A model generated the notes under the pieces. That model ran no database searches. It was not told where the DNA came from and worked only from the letters and a program-made list of their open reading frames with translations. From the NCBI GenBank assembly GCA_963700475.1, contig CAVOXR010000001.1, positions 163,088 through 227,087 on the forward strand: a stretch of DNA of 64,000 nucleotides, written 5' to 3'. This document shows positions 1 to 8,657 of the stretch, piece after piece. The first letter of the stretch is position 1. The number at the start of each line of letters is the position of its first letter. Made by a program: the position numbers and the translations under genes. This DNA is from Prado023 sp963700475. Lineage in GTDB: Bacteria; Actinomycetota; Actinomycetes; S36-B12; CAIYMF01.

Positions 1-1344
1 CTCGGTGTTGATGACGTCGTCGACGAGACGGGGGCTCCCGTCGACCACCTTGTGGTGATGCGCCGGCTGCCCGCCAATCGCCGGCTGGCCACGATGATCA
101 CCGACCCCGACTTCGACCAGGCCCACCTGGTGGCCGTGGCGAGGCAGCTGGCCGCCTTCCACTCCCGGGCCGCCCGAGCGCCGGCCATCGACCTGGCCGG
201 CTCGGTCGAGCACCTGACCATGCTCTGGTCGACCAACCTCGAGGAGACCGCGGCCTTCGCTGGGCGGTTCCTCGACGGCGACCTGCTCGACCGGATCGGT
301 CGCCAGGCGGTGGCCTACCTCGACGGCCGACACCCGCTGCTGGCCCACCGGGTCGCCGAACGGCGGATCGTCGACGGCCACGGCGACCTGCTCGCCGAGG
401 ACATCTTCTGCCTCGATGACGGCCCCCGGATCCTGGACTGCATCGAGTTCGACCCCCGTTTCCGCTGGGGGGATGTGCTCTACGACACCAGCTTCCTGGC
501 CATGGACCTCGAGCACCTGGGTCGGGCCGACCTGGCCCGGCGGTTCCTGGCCGCCTACCGGGAGTACGCCGGCGAGACGCACCCGGACTCCTTCGAGCAC
601 TGGTACATCGCCTACCGCGCCCTCGTCCGGGCCAAGATCGCCTGCCTGCGCGCCGGGGGCGGCGAGGCGGGTGCCGCCGGTGAGGCGGCAGCGTTCCTGG
701 CCCAGGCCGGCCGGCACCTCGACGAGGCCGAGATCCACCTGGTCCTCGTCGGCGGCCTGCCCGGAACCGGCAAGACCACCCTCGCGCAGGGGCTGGCCGA
801 CCGGCTCGGCTGGGCGGTCCTGCGCACCGATGAGGTGCGCAAGGAACTCGCCGGCCTGAACCCCACGCAGCCCGCCGGCGCCGCCCCGTTCGCCGGAATC
901 TACACCCCCGCGTCCACCGCCGAGGCCTACCGGGAGCTCCTCCACCGGGCGGAGATGGCGCTGGGCTGGGGCGACTGCGTGGTGCTCGACGCGACCTGGC
1001 TCGACCCCGAGCAGCGCGACGCCGCCCGAGCGCTCGCCCGGCGGTGCCACGCCCACCTCCACCAGATCTGCTGCGACCTTCCCCTGCACGAGGCCGCCGA
1101 CCGGATCCTCGCCCGAGCGCAATCCGGTGCCGACGCCTCCGACGCCACACCCGAGGTGCTCGCCCGCCTTGCGCAACGGGCTCGCGAACCCTGGACAGAA
1201 GCCCATCACATCGACACCGGCCGACCCCCCGCCGACGTCATCGACGACGCCGTCAGCCTCGTGCGCCCCGACCGCTCATCTGGCGGACCGGTCACCCTGA
1301 TTGATCAGCAGCGTCCGATCGTCTCTTTGATGCCGGCACCGTAG
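1..1344 (+). CDS. Aminoglycoside-phosphotransferase-like / P-loop kinase fusion (5' partial)
   Basis: The frame is open to the first base of the window, so the gene begins upstream and its N-terminus is missing. The first part resembles the C-lobe of the aminoglycoside phosphotransferase/choline kinase fold: VDGHGDLLAEDIF supplies the HGD catalytic motif and ILDCIEFDP the metal-binding Asp region. The second part starts with a Walker A motif (GGLPGTGKTTLA) and looks like a gluconate-kinase or AAA-type small-molecule kinase. Actinobacterial proteins with this two-module order are annotated as bifunctional phosphotransferase/ATP-binding proteins; their substrate is unknown. The next gene is convergent, 78 bases downstream. 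Confidence 0.85.
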   Translation, partial: LGVDDVVDETGAPVDHLVVMRRLPANRRLATMITDPDFDQAHLVAVARQLAAFHSRAARAPAIDLAGSVEHLTMLWSTNLEETAAFAGRFLDGDLLDRIGRQAVAYLDGRHPLLAHRVAERRIVDGHGDLLAEDIFCLDDGPRILDCIEFDPRFRWGDVLYDTSFLAMDLEHLGRADLARRFLAAYREYAGETHPDSFEHWYIAYRALVRAKIACLRAGGGEAGAAGEAAAFLAQAGRHLDEAEIHLVLVGGLPGTGKTTLAQGLADRLGWAVLRTDEVRKELAGLNPTQPAGAAPFAGIYTPASTAEAYRELLHRAEMALGWGDCVVLDATWLDPEQRDAARALARRCHAHLHQICCDLPLHEAADRILARAQSGADASDATPEVLARLAQRAREPWTEAHHIDTGRPPADVIDDAVSLVRPDRSSGGPVTLIDQQRPIVSLMPAP

Positions 1345-1422
1345 AGACTCCCCGTGGTGCGACGAACCTGTGGTTGGCGGTGAAGCCGACGCCGGGACGC
1401 TCAGCATCACGCCACGTTGCAG

Positions 1423-1884
1423 CTACTGATCCGCGCCATCGCCGTGGCCGTTGTCCCAACCTGGGCGCGGCCCGGACGCATGTTCGGAGTCCGAGCGCTC
1501 CAACGAGGCCAACCGGGCCTCCAACCGTGTGAGGCTTGCCAGGATCGCTTGGCCTGTCGACTCCTCGGCGGCGTCGTGCGGGCCCTCGTCCTCCCGGACG
1601 AACATCGCAGCCAGGTAGGCGCTGACCATCGACAACAACACGAAGCCGACAACCATCAGGGCGCCGGCCAGGATGATTCCCTGGTCGGTGCGGGGTGGCT
1701 CTCCGACGAATCCGACCGTCGTGATGAGGCTGAGCGCCCAGAACAACCCCCGCCAGTACGTGGCCACCGTTTCGGTCTCGAAGGCGGCCGCTGCCCCAGC
1801 CGCGACCACCACGACGGCCAGTGAGCCGATCAAGACCGGCCCGACCCACAGACGAGAGATCCGAAAATGCATGCGTCCAAGCAT
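1423..1884 (-). CDS. Small two-TM potassium-channel-family protein
   Basis: The 153-residue protein has an N-terminal membrane helix, a pore-type segment with TTVGFVGEPP (a TVGF-like selectivity filter), a second membrane helix, and a hydrophilic acidic C-terminal tail. This is the layout of the Ion_trans_2 family of prokaryotic K+ channels (TM1-pore-TM2). I chose the ATG at 1884; an ATG at 1872 is also possible, and the frame stays open upstream without a convincing start. The tail contains a leucine-rich stretch that could form a coiled coil, and there is no RCK/TrkA_N domain. The short length suggests a minimal channel subunit. Ion selectivity is inferred only from the filter. Confidence 0.75.
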   Translation of the reverse strand: MLGRMHFRISRLWVGPVLIGSLAVVVVAAGAAAAFETETVATYWRGLFWALSLITTVGFVGEPPRTDQGIILAGALMVVGFVLLSMVSAYLAAMFVREDEGPHDAAEESTGQAILASLTRLEARLASLERSDSEHASGPRPGWDNGHGDGADQ

Positions 1885-2156
1885 GTCCCTGTTCTTACCA
1901 TCGTCGACTCCTTGGCCACGATCGAGGGCTAGCCCGGGGAGCCACACCCCCCGCTTCGACTCCCGCGGGTTACACACCCCTGCGCTGAGCGGCCATGCGA
2001 GGCATGGATCACACCGAGCTACAGGCAGCTCGGCCGGCCCCCGTGCTGGGGCAACGGCGCAACGGCGGTCAACTGAGACCAGCGAACCGCATTGCGTCGC
2101 CGCACAGAGTCCCACTCGAACCTCTGTGGCCGACGTCTCTGACCACCTCGTCGAAG
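1885..2156. other. Intergenic, no gene seen
   Basis: This 272-base spacer separates two minus-strand genes. Frames are open but have no recognisable protein content and no ribosome site at a plausible start. I see no strong hairpin. Confidence 0.5.
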
Positions 2157-2897
2157 TCACCCTCGCCGGTCGTCAGGTTGACCTTCACCGTGAACTGGAA
2201 CATCCCGTCGCCCCCGGGCAGGTGGGCCCTGCGCCAGAACGGCCGGCGCCGGCGGCGTCCGCCGGGCCGCGCGCAGCACCCCGACGACGGCGCCGATGAG
2301 CCACAGCGCGAAGGCCACGGATGCCATGCCCCCGCTGAAGAAGCCAGTCAGGCACAGCGCGGAGACGGCGTAGGACACCCAGATGGCCCACCGCGGCAGG
2401 GCGCGCGCCTGCTGGGCGATCCGCGTCGTCACGGCGACCAGCACCGCACCACCGGTCAGCCCGGTGAACGCGACCACGAGCCCCGCCGTGCCGAGCACAC
2501 GGGCGATGTCCGGGTCTGGGGTGAACTCGTCGGCCCATGCCGTGACCGCCGCGGTCGACACGTCCAGCGACACCCCTGTGATCATCAGCCCGCCGAACAG
2601 CACCACCGCCGGCACGATCGCGTGCGCGAGCGGGTCGCCGCCGGACAACCGGTCCAGAACCGCCCGCAATCCGACGGCGAACCAGAGCAGCAGCGCGATC
2701 CCCGCGGCGAGCATGGGCAGCCCGATGCCGGCGGCTGCCTGTTTGGCGCCGTCGTCGAGCCTGTCGAGAATGGCGGCGTCCGGGTCGCCCGGGGCGTCGA
2801 CGCCGACCAACGAGCACAGCGCCACCCCGACGACGAGCAGCACGACCGAAGCAGCGCCCGCCCATCCCGCGCGCTGAAGAGCTCGAGACTCGTCCAT
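2157..2897 (-). CDS. Polytopic membrane protein of unknown function
   Basis: The 246-residue protein has about six hydrophobic helices, beginning with AGAASVVLLVVGVALCSLVG and ending near ALWLIGAVVGVL, followed by a short polar tail. The ATG at 2897 is chosen because GGGAGGTGGG lies directly upstream; the frame continues further but without a better start. I do not recognise the family. The loop after the first helix (about residues 30-50) is acidic and probably extracellular. Nothing in the neighbourhood points to a substrate. Confidence 0.7.
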   Translation of the reverse strand: MDESRALQRAGWAGAASVVLLVVGVALCSLVGVDAPGDPDAAILDRLDDGAKQAAAGIGLPMLAAGIALLLWFAVGLRAVLDRLSGGDPLAHAIVPAVVLFGGLMITGVSLDVSTAAVTAWADEFTPDPDIARVLGTAGLVVAFTGLTGGAVLVAVTTRIAQQARALPRWAIWVSYAVSALCLTGFFSGGMASVAFALWLIGAVVGVLRAARRTPPAPAVLAQGPPARGRRDVPVHGEGQPDDRRG

Positions 2898-3113
2898 CCC
2901 ACCTCCCAAGATCGCGCTACTGTGGGTCGCAGACGGTGCCGGCACCAGGACCCTGGCCGGGCCGCCAGCAAGGGACCGCAACGGACCTCAGCGCCCGGCG
3001 TCTCGGCCCGCCCGGCCGGCCCCGGGCCACGTGCGCCCTGACCGGGTTCACCGCGGTGTGGGCCAGCGGCCCGTGCCGGCGGGCCGCCGGCGGGCCGGCC
3101 GTCGGTCCCCGGG

Positions 3114-3401
3114 TCAGGGCACGGGGACCCAGTCGCCGTCGTACCAGACCGGGTCGTCGTCCATCAGGGCGCGGAACTCCTGGTAGCGGGCGTCCTGGTC
3201 TGGCGATTCCCCGTTGGCGCGGTAGGTGGCCTGGTCCTGGAAGCGCACGACCATGAGCACGGTGTCGGGGTGGTTGTCGACGACCAGCAGGTCGGTGCCG
3301 AGGTAGCCGTCGACGTGCAGGTAGTCCTCGGCGGTGGCCAGGGCCTGCAGCTTCGCGAGGTTCTCAGGGCGGACGTGGCACAACGCGACAGTTCCGTACA
3401 T
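3114..3401 (-). CDS. Antibiotic-biosynthesis-monooxygenase (ABM)-like small protein
   Basis: The 95-residue protein starts MYGTVALCHVRPENLAKLQA and has the alternating strand/helix pattern of a dimeric alpha-beta barrel (ABM) domain. This family includes quinone-forming monooxygenases and IsdG-type haem-degrading enzymes. I do not see the Asn-Trp-His haem-degradation signature, so the substrate is open. The ATG at 3401 follows GAAGGAG. An iron-box-like palindrome lies 78 bases upstream at 3479-3497, which suggests iron control. The gene is divergent from the cupin operon starting at 3726. Confidence 0.65.
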   Translation of the reverse strand: MYGTVALCHVRPENLAKLQALATAEDYLHVDGYLGTDLLVVDNHPDTVLMVVRFQDQATYRANGESPDQDARYQEFRALMDDDPVWYDGDWVPVP

Positions 3402-3478
3402 AGCGGCTCCTTCGGTGATCCCGGACCTCGGTCGCGCGGCCCGCACTTCGACGGTACTCCGGGGCCGGGCCCCGGCCA

Positions 3479-3497
3479 ATAGGTAAGGCTTACCAAC
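3479..3497. promoter_or_regulatory. Iron-box-like palindrome (weaker copy)
   Basis: The sequence ATAGGTAAGGCTTACCAAC matches 14 of 19 positions of the IdeR/DtxR box TTAGGTTAGGCTAACCTAA by my count, including the symmetric GGTAAGGCTTACC core. It lies 78 bases upstream of the ABM-like start at 3401. Confidence 0.55.
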
Positions 3498-3612
3498 TAG
3501 CACGCCCTGGGAGCGTGGCAATGCCGAATCGGAAACAGGAACCGACGCGCCACCAGGCTGGGGACGCGGGCGACGTCAGGGCCATTGAACGCCAGCGCCG
3601 TGGGGAGTAGCG

Positions 3613-3631
3613 TGAGGCCAGCCTCACCTAA
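3613..3631 (-). promoter_or_regulatory. Iron box (IdeR/DtxR-type)
   Basis: Read on the minus strand this is TTAGGTGAGGCTGGCCTCA, keeping the TTAGGTNAGGCT half of the IdeR/DtxR consensus and most of the second half. It lies 95 bases upstream of the cupin start at 3726, a usual place for an iron-dependent repressor to block a promoter. Confidence 0.65.
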
Positions 3632-3725
3632 TTTGATGAGGTAAGTGGCGATCCACCCACGTGTGGAACGGGACGTCGTGGGCCTCCTCGTGACACAGCG
3701 GATCGCCGAGGAAAGGAGGCCTGCA

Positions 3726-4088
3726 ATGGCCAGCTTCGAGCTCAAGAACTTCGCCGAACCCGATGAGGTCCGGGAGTTCCCGTTCGGTCGGGGTGAGATC
3801 GTCGACATCGGCGGTGGGAAGGTGATGCGGATGACCCTCCAGCCGGGTTGGCGGTGGTCCGAGCACGTCAAGCCGGCGGCAGGGACGGAGCTCTGCCAGG
3901 CGCCGCACTTCCAGTACCTGATCTCCGGACGGATCGGGGTTCGGACCGCGGACGGCGCGGAGTTCGAGGCCCGGCCCGGGGACGTGAACTGGCTGCCACC
4001 CGGGCACGACGCCTGGGTCGTCGGCGACGACCCTGTCGAGGCGATCGACTGGGGCGGAGCCCACGTCTGGGGCCGGGCAGCGGAATAG
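3726..4088 (+). CDS. Cupin-domain protein
   Basis: The 120-residue protein is a single cupin barrel. The first motif region is WSEHVKPAAGTELCQAPHF (candidate metal ligands His47 and His61) followed by YLISGRIGVRTADG; the second contains the ARPGDVNWLPPGHDAW turn with His94. The ATG at 3726 follows AAAGGAGG. It is nine bases upstream of the methyltransferase gene, so they are co-transcribed. An iron box upstream suggests iron-dependent expression. The histidines would allow Fe, Mn or Zn binding, but whether it is an enzyme or a small-molecule binder cannot be read from the sequence. Confidence 0.75.
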   Translation: MASFELKNFAEPDEVREFPFGRGEIVDIGGGKVMRMTLQPGWRWSEHVKPAAGTELCQAPHFQYLISGRIGVRTADGAEFEARPGDVNWLPPGHDAWVVGDDPVEAIDWGGAHVWGRAAE

Positions 4089-4097
4089 CGAGGTCCC

Positions 4098-5192
4098 ATG
4101 GCTGATCCGGAACTGAGGGTCCCGCCCCGGGACCTGGACACCGTCGTCGGGCGGCTCGTGGAGGCACTGGCCGGTGCGATGGACCTGTACGCCCTCTACT
4201 TGGGCGATGCCCTGGGCCTGTACCGGGCGCTCGACGGCGGGTCGGAGCTGACCGCTGATGAGCTGGCAGGTCGGACCGGGGTGCTCCCCCGGTACGCCCA
4301 GGAGTGGTGCGAGGCCCAGGCCGCTGGGGGCTGGTTGGAGTGCCACAACCACCAGGACCCACCCGCTGCACGCAGGTTCTCGATGCCCGCGTCGGTCCGT
4401 GAGGCACTGCTCGACCGGGACTCCCTGGCGTTCCTGGCCCCGTCGGTGCGGTGCACAGTGGTCGCCGGGCGAGCGCTGCCGGCGCTGCTGGACACCTACC
4501 GCGGTGAGCGGACCTTCGGGTGGGAGGACCACGGCCCCGAGATGCGCCACGGGCAGGCAGAAGCCAACCGACCCATCTTCCGGACCCTACTGGTCGACGA
4601 CTGGCTCCCGCGGATCCCTGAAGTCGCCCAGCGGCTGGCCGCACCAGGCGCCCGGGTGGCCGACGTGGGCTGCGGCATGGGCTGGGCCGCCATCGCCCTG
4701 GCCGAGGGCCTGCCGAACCTTCGGGTCGACGGGTACGACATCGACGCCCCCAGCATCGAGGCGGCCCGCCACCACGCCCAGGAGCACGGCGTCGCCGATC
4801 GGGTCGCCTTCCACGTCGCGGACATCGCCGAGCTCGACAAGGACAGAAGGTACGACGCCGTCTTCGCCTTCGAGTGCGTCCACGACATGAGCCGCCCGGT
4901 CGAAGCGCTGGCCTCCATGCGGCAGATGGCCAACGGGGGCGAGGTCCTGATCATCGACGAACGCACGCTCGACCAGTTCACCCCCGACGCCCCACTCATG
5001 GAACGACTGCTCTACGGGTACTCCCTGACCGTGTGCCTGCCCGACGGCATGTCAGCCAACCCCTCCGAAGCCACCGGCACCGTCATGCGCCGAAACCATA
5101 TGGAGGACTACGCGAGCCGTGCCGGGTTCAGTGGCGTGCAGACCATCGACCTCGACCATGACCAGTTCCGGATGTACCGGCTCACCTGCTGA
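4098..5192 (+). CDS. SAM-dependent methyltransferase with N-terminal winged helix
   Basis: The N-terminal ~110 residues look like the winged-helix dimerisation domain of small-molecule methyltransferases (ALYLGDALGLYRALDG, then LTADELAGRTGVLPRYAQEW). The class I SAM fold follows, with motif I VADVGCGMGWAAIALA near residue 187, the acidic loop GYDIDAPS, and FHVADIAEL. The substrate is unknown. It lies nine bases after the cupin gene and 42 before the alpha/beta hydrolase, so the three probably form one operon under the iron box at 3613. Confidence 0.85.
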   Translation: MADPELRVPPRDLDTVVGRLVEALAGAMDLYALYLGDALGLYRALDGGSELTADELAGRTGVLPRYAQEWCEAQAAGGWLECHNHQDPPAARRFSMPASVREALLDRDSLAFLAPSVRCTVVAGRALPALLDTYRGERTFGWEDHGPEMRHGQAEANRPIFRTLLVDDWLPRIPEVAQRLAAPGARVADVGCGMGWAAIALAEGLPNLRVDGYDIDAPSIEAARHHAQEHGVADRVAFHVADIAELDKDRRYDAVFAFECVHDMSRPVEALASMRQMANGGEVLIIDERTLDQFTPDAPLMERLLYGYSLTVCLPDGMSANPSEATGTVMRRNHMEDYASRAGFSGVQTIDLDHDQFRMYRLTC

Positions 5193-5234
5193 TCCCGAGA
5201 TCCTCCGACCAACGACCACGACCCGGGAGGTGCG

Positions 5235-6125
5235 GTGACGGACGGCGGTCTCCTGCCCACATCGCTGGATGTCGAGCACGCGCAGGCGCGGCTCGCCGCG
5301 CCGGTGACCGCCCCACGGCCGGGACCGAGCCCGGATTGCCGCAAGGTCCAGCTCCGAACGGGCGTGACCCTCGCCTTCGCTGAGCAGGGCGACCGGCCCG
5401 GCCCAGCGGTGCTCCTCCTGCACGCGTGGCTGGAGTCCCTGCGGTCCTTCGATCGCCTGACCCCGTTGCTGCCGGCGTCCCATCGTGTCCTTGCCTTGGA
5501 TCAACGAGGCCACGGCGAGGCGGACAAGCCCGCGGATGGCTACGACCTGGACACATTGACCGACGACGTCGTGGCGTTCCTGGACGCCATGGGACTGCCG
5601 TCGGTCGTGCTGGCCGGGTCGTCGAGTGGGGGGTATGTGGCCCAACAGGTCGCCATCCGGTATCCGAACCGCGTGGCGGGTCTGGTCCTCATCGGTTCGC
5701 CCCGCACCCTGCAGGGCCGCCCACCCTTCGCCGACGAGATCGACCAGCTCACCGACCCTGTCGATCCCGCGTGGGTGACGGAGTTCCTCGCCTGGTTCCC
5801 GCTGTGCCACCAGGTGCCCGACTGGTACGTCCAGGACCGTATCCGCGAGGCGGGGAGTATCCCGGCAGCTGTGTGGCAGGCGACCCTCGCGGGGCTCACA
5901 ACGTCACCACCCCCCACCGCATTGGGCACGATCAGCGCACCCACCTTGATCCTCTGGGGCGACCGCGATGGACTACTGGCTCACGAGGACCAGATCGCCC
6001 TGGCCGAGACCATCCCGAACTCCCAGGTCCTCGTCTACCAGGGTGTCGGGCACCTCGTGCTCTGGGAACAACCAGAACGAGTCGCCACCGACATCACACG
6101 CTTCCTCCCCAGCGCCGCAGTCTGA
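5235..6125 (+). CDS. Alpha/beta hydrolase
   Basis: The 296-residue protein has the alpha/beta-hydrolase landmarks: the oxyanion region VLLLHAWLES, ALDQRGHGEADKP, a nucleophile elbow in AGSSSGGYVA, the acidic strand TLILWGDRDGL, and catalytic His in YQGVGHLVLWEQP. The GTG start at 5235 follows GGGAGG. The nucleophile elbow reads GSSSG, which still fits Sm-X-Nu-X-Sm. It closes the cupin-methyltransferase-hydrolase operon. No substrate can be assigned. Confidence 0.85.
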   Translation: MTDGGLLPTSLDVEHAQARLAAPVTAPRPGPSPDCRKVQLRTGVTLAFAEQGDRPGPAVLLLHAWLESLRSFDRLTPLLPASHRVLALDQRGHGEADKPADGYDLDTLTDDVVAFLDAMGLPSVVLAGSSSGGYVAQQVAIRYPNRVAGLVLIGSPRTLQGRPPFADEIDQLTDPVDPAWVTEFLAWFPLCHQVPDWYVQDRIREAGSIPAAVWQATLAGLTTSPPPTALGTISAPTLILWGDRDGLLAHEDQIALAETIPNSQVLVYQGVGHLVLWEQPERVATDITRFLPSAAV

Positions 6126-6207
6126 CGCCACCTGGCCGCGATGATGGGGTGGGGCGGCTTGGCAGGCGTCGCAGGAGACGGGCGAGGGACCGACGGCTGA
6201 TGCCGGG

Positions 6208-6498
6208 TCAGCGGTCCTCGCTGGCGGCTTGCAGGATGGACGTGCGCGGCGCCCCGGCGAGGGCGGGGGCGGTGGACGCTGAGGCCCATACGGTGTTCTC
6301 CAGGAACGCCAGGAACGTGGCGGCTTCCTCGGTGGTGGCGAAGTCGAGGTCGATGACGATGTAGTGCTGATCGTCGACGGGCTGGGCGATACGGGCGGCG
6401 CGCACGCCGCCGTCGGTACGGCGCTGGGCGAAGCCGTCGAACGCGGCACGCCATGTGCGGTAATCGGTGATGGGGTGCTCGATGTGCAGGGTGACCAT
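6208..6498 (-). CDS. Small ABM-like/ferredoxin-fold protein
   Basis: The 96-residue protein begins MVTLHIEHPITDYRTWRAAF and contains HYIVIDLDFATTEEAATFLAF, a pattern common in small dimeric alpha+beta barrel proteins. It is convergent with the hydrolase gene and divergent from the LuxR-type regulator, sharing a 78-base promoter region that holds a perfect inverted repeat. It may be a target of that regulator. I do not know the function. Confidence 0.6.
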   Translation of the reverse strand: MVTLHIEHPITDYRTWRAAFDGFAQRRTDGGVRAARIAQPVDDQHYIVIDLDFATTEEAATFLAFLENTVWASASTAPALAGAPRTSILQAASEDR

Positions 6499-6533
6499 GC
6501 AGCCCACGCTATAGAGACCGCTCAGCACCGGGA

Positions 6534-6551
6534 ATCCCACGTTGTTGGGAT
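6534..6551. promoter_or_regulatory. Inverted repeat between divergent genes
   Basis: ATCCCA-CGTTGT-TGGGAT is a perfect 6-6-6 inverted repeat 26 bases before the LuxR-type start at 6577 and 36 bases before the divergent start at 6498. It is a candidate operator for the adjacent regulator. No other evidence supports it. Confidence 0.35.
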
Positions 6552-6576
6552 CCTCGTCGGGCGTAGCATCCCCCAA

Positions 6577-7614
6577 GTGGCGGCGCTTGACGGGATCGAG
6601 CGGATCTGTGGCCGCGGGCTCGGAGACCGGGCACTGCGGGCCGCGGTCCTGGGTGAACTGCGCCGGGCCGTGCCCTTCGACGCCTACGCCTGGCTTCTGA
6701 CCGACCCAGAGACCTGCGTGGGCACATCTCCGGTGGCGGACTTCCCCTCCCCGGCCGATCTGCCCACCCTGGTGCGCCTGAAGTACCTGACCGCAACGAA
6801 CCGGTGGACAGCCCTGGTTCCCGGCACCGCGAGCACCCTGCTGGCCGCGACCGGTGGGGACCCGACTCGCAGCCGGGTCTGGCGCGAGCTGCTGGCCGGC
6901 TACGGGATCACCGACATCGCCTCCCTGGTCCTCGCAGACCAGTACGGGTGCTGGGGATGGCTCGACCTGTGGCGCACCGACGGGCCGTTCACCCCCGACG
7001 AGCTCGACATGCTCAGCGGCCTGGACCGGGTGGTCACCCCCGCGCTGCGCCGCAGTCTCGCTGCCACGTTCACCGTCAGCCCCTCGGAGGATCATCATGC
7101 GGCCGAGCCGGTGGTGCTGATCCTGTCCGACGACCTGCGGCCGGTGACCCAGACCCCGTTGGTCGACACGCACCTTCGTGCACTGCTCCCCACGGACGCC
7201 GACCGGGCACCCATTCCGGCCGCCGCGTACAACGTCGCCGCCCAGCTCCTGGCCCGCGAACAGGGCATCGACAATCACGTGCCGTCTGCCAGGACCCACC
7301 TGGGTGACGGCGTCTGGGTGACCGTCTCCGCCGCCCGGTTGGGTCGCTCCACCACCGGGACGACCGGGATCGCGGTCAGCATCGAACCGACCTCAGCAAC
7401 CGGGCGCGCGGAGCTGTTCGCCCGTGTCATCGGGCTCAGTGCACGGGAGGCCGAGCTGTTGGATCACCTGGTGGCCGGCGACGACACTCGACAGCTCGCC
7501 CAGCTGATGTTCCTGTCCGAGCACACCGTGCAGGACCACCTCAAGTCCATCTTCGCCAAGGCCGACGTGCACAACCGGCGCCTCCTCGTCGCTCGGGCCA
7601 CCGGAATGCGATGA
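6577..7614 (+). CDS. LuxR-family transcriptional regulator
   Basis: The C-terminus is a LuxR-type helix-turn-helix: LSAREAELLDHLVAGDDTRQ, then QLMFLSEHTVQDHLKSIFAK. The first ~270 residues are probably a GAF-like sensor, with FDAYAWLLTDPETCVG near the start. I chose the GTG at 6577, which gives 345 residues; the frame is open further upstream but would run over the divergent gene. The ribosome site is weak. It likely controls itself and the 6208-6498 gene through the repeat at 6534. Confidence 0.8.
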   Translation: MAALDGIERICGRGLGDRALRAAVLGELRRAVPFDAYAWLLTDPETCVGTSPVADFPSPADLPTLVRLKYLTATNRWTALVPGTASTLLAATGGDPTRSRVWRELLAGYGITDIASLVLADQYGCWGWLDLWRTDGPFTPDELDMLSGLDRVVTPALRRSLAATFTVSPSEDHHAAEPVVLILSDDLRPVTQTPLVDTHLRALLPTDADRAPIPAAAYNVAAQLLAREQGIDNHVPSARTHLGDGVWVTVSAARLGRSTTGTTGIAVSIEPTSATGRAELFARVIGLSAREAELLDHLVAGDDTRQLAQLMFLSEHTVQDHLKSIFAKADVHNRRLLVARATGMR

Positions 7615-7707
7615 CCAAGCCGGGCGACATGGGCCCTCCTCGGCGATGGGCCTGCTGCTGGATCGGACTAGACTGCGTGCTCCCAGGACGAGCCGACGAG
7701 GTGTGCC

Positions 7708-8517
7708 ATGGCCGTGGATGATCGGGTCCTTGAGTTCCGTCACCTGCACACTGCTGGTTGCTTCGTGATGCCCAACCCGTGGGATGCGGGCACCGCGCGA
7801 GCCCTGGAGCAGTTGGGCTTCAAGGCGCTGGCGACCACGAGCGCCGGCTTCGCGTGGACGTTGGGTCGTGCCGACAACCGCGCCGCCACCGTCGATGAGG
7901 CGCTCGAGCATCTCCGAACGATTGCCGCCGCGGTGAGCGTGCCAGTGAATGCCGACTTCGAGGGCGGCTTCGCGGTCGACCCGCAGCAGGTCGCCGTGAA
8001 TGTCACCCGCGCCACCGCCACCGGGATCGCCGGGCTGTCCATCGAAGACGCCACAGGCGATGAGACTGAACCACTGTATGAGTTCGACCTCGCCGTCGAG
8101 CGTGTCCGGGCCGCTCGACGAGCCATCGACGACAGCGGCACCGGCGTTCTTCTCACGGGCCGCTCCGAGGGATTCCTCGTGGGACGCCCTGACATCGAGG
8201 AGACGATCCGACGGTTGTGCGCGTACGCCGAAGCAGGAGCCGACTGCCTCTACGCCCCACGGATCGACACCGTGGAGCACGTTGCCGCGATCGTCGCCGC
8301 CGTGTCACCCAAGCCAGTCAACCTGCTGATCAACGCCCCCTTCATCACCGTTGCCCAGGCAGCCGATCTGGGAGTCCGGCGGATCAGCGTGGGAGGCACC
8401 CTCGCGCGCACCGCATGGGCCGGATTCCTCCAGGCCGCCCAGGAGATCGCTGACAGGGGAACGTTCTCCCGATTCGAGCACCTGCCCAACGTCGACGCCC
8501 TGTTCCGCACCGAATAG
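7708..8517 (+). CDS. Isocitrate lyase / PEP mutase family enzyme
   Basis: The 269-residue protein has the hallmarks of the ICL/PEPM superfamily: FVMPNPWDAGTARALEQLGF, ALATTSAGFAWTLG, the metal-binding region VNADFEGGFA, and the acidic ISIED-type strand LSIEDATGD. It lacks the KKCGH-type catalytic loop of true isocitrate lyase, so a phosphonate-metabolism or oxaloacetate-acting lyase of the 2-methylisocitrate-lyase-like subgroup is more likely. It stands alone between the LuxR regulator and an unknown gene. Confidence 0.8.
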   Translation: MAVDDRVLEFRHLHTAGCFVMPNPWDAGTARALEQLGFKALATTSAGFAWTLGRADNRAATVDEALEHLRTIAAAVSVPVNADFEGGFAVDPQQVAVNVTRATATGIAGLSIEDATGDETEPLYEFDLAVERVRAARRAIDDSGTGVLLTGRSEGFLVGRPDIEETIRRLCAYAEAGADCLYAPRIDTVEHVAAIVAAVSPKPVNLLINAPFITVAQAADLGVRRISVGGTLARTAWAGFLQAAQEIADRGTFSRFEHLPNVDALFRTE

Positions 8518-8657
8518 GCCCGAAGCCCGCTACTCACACCCGCAGGCGGCTGGGACCTGCATGCTGGCCATGGCGCCCTGGGCGCCCTCGATGCTGTGAT
8601 CGGGGATCGCGCCGCGTCCGGCAGGTGTCCCGGCGCCGAGGAGGTTACGTTGCGGTT

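Larger units (their letters stand above)
3402..3725. other. Divergent intergenic region with two iron-box-like sites
   Basis: This 324-base region separates the minus-strand ABM-like gene from the plus-strand cupin operon. It holds the two IdeR/DtxR-type palindromes listed separately. I see no small gene with a good start in it. Confidence 0.6.

Noticed and set aside
98..1150. Minus-strand 350-residue ORF across the phosphotransferase-kinase gene
   Set aside because: It is Arg/Gly-rich antisense sequence typical of high-GC DNA and lies opposite clear HGD and Walker A motifs.
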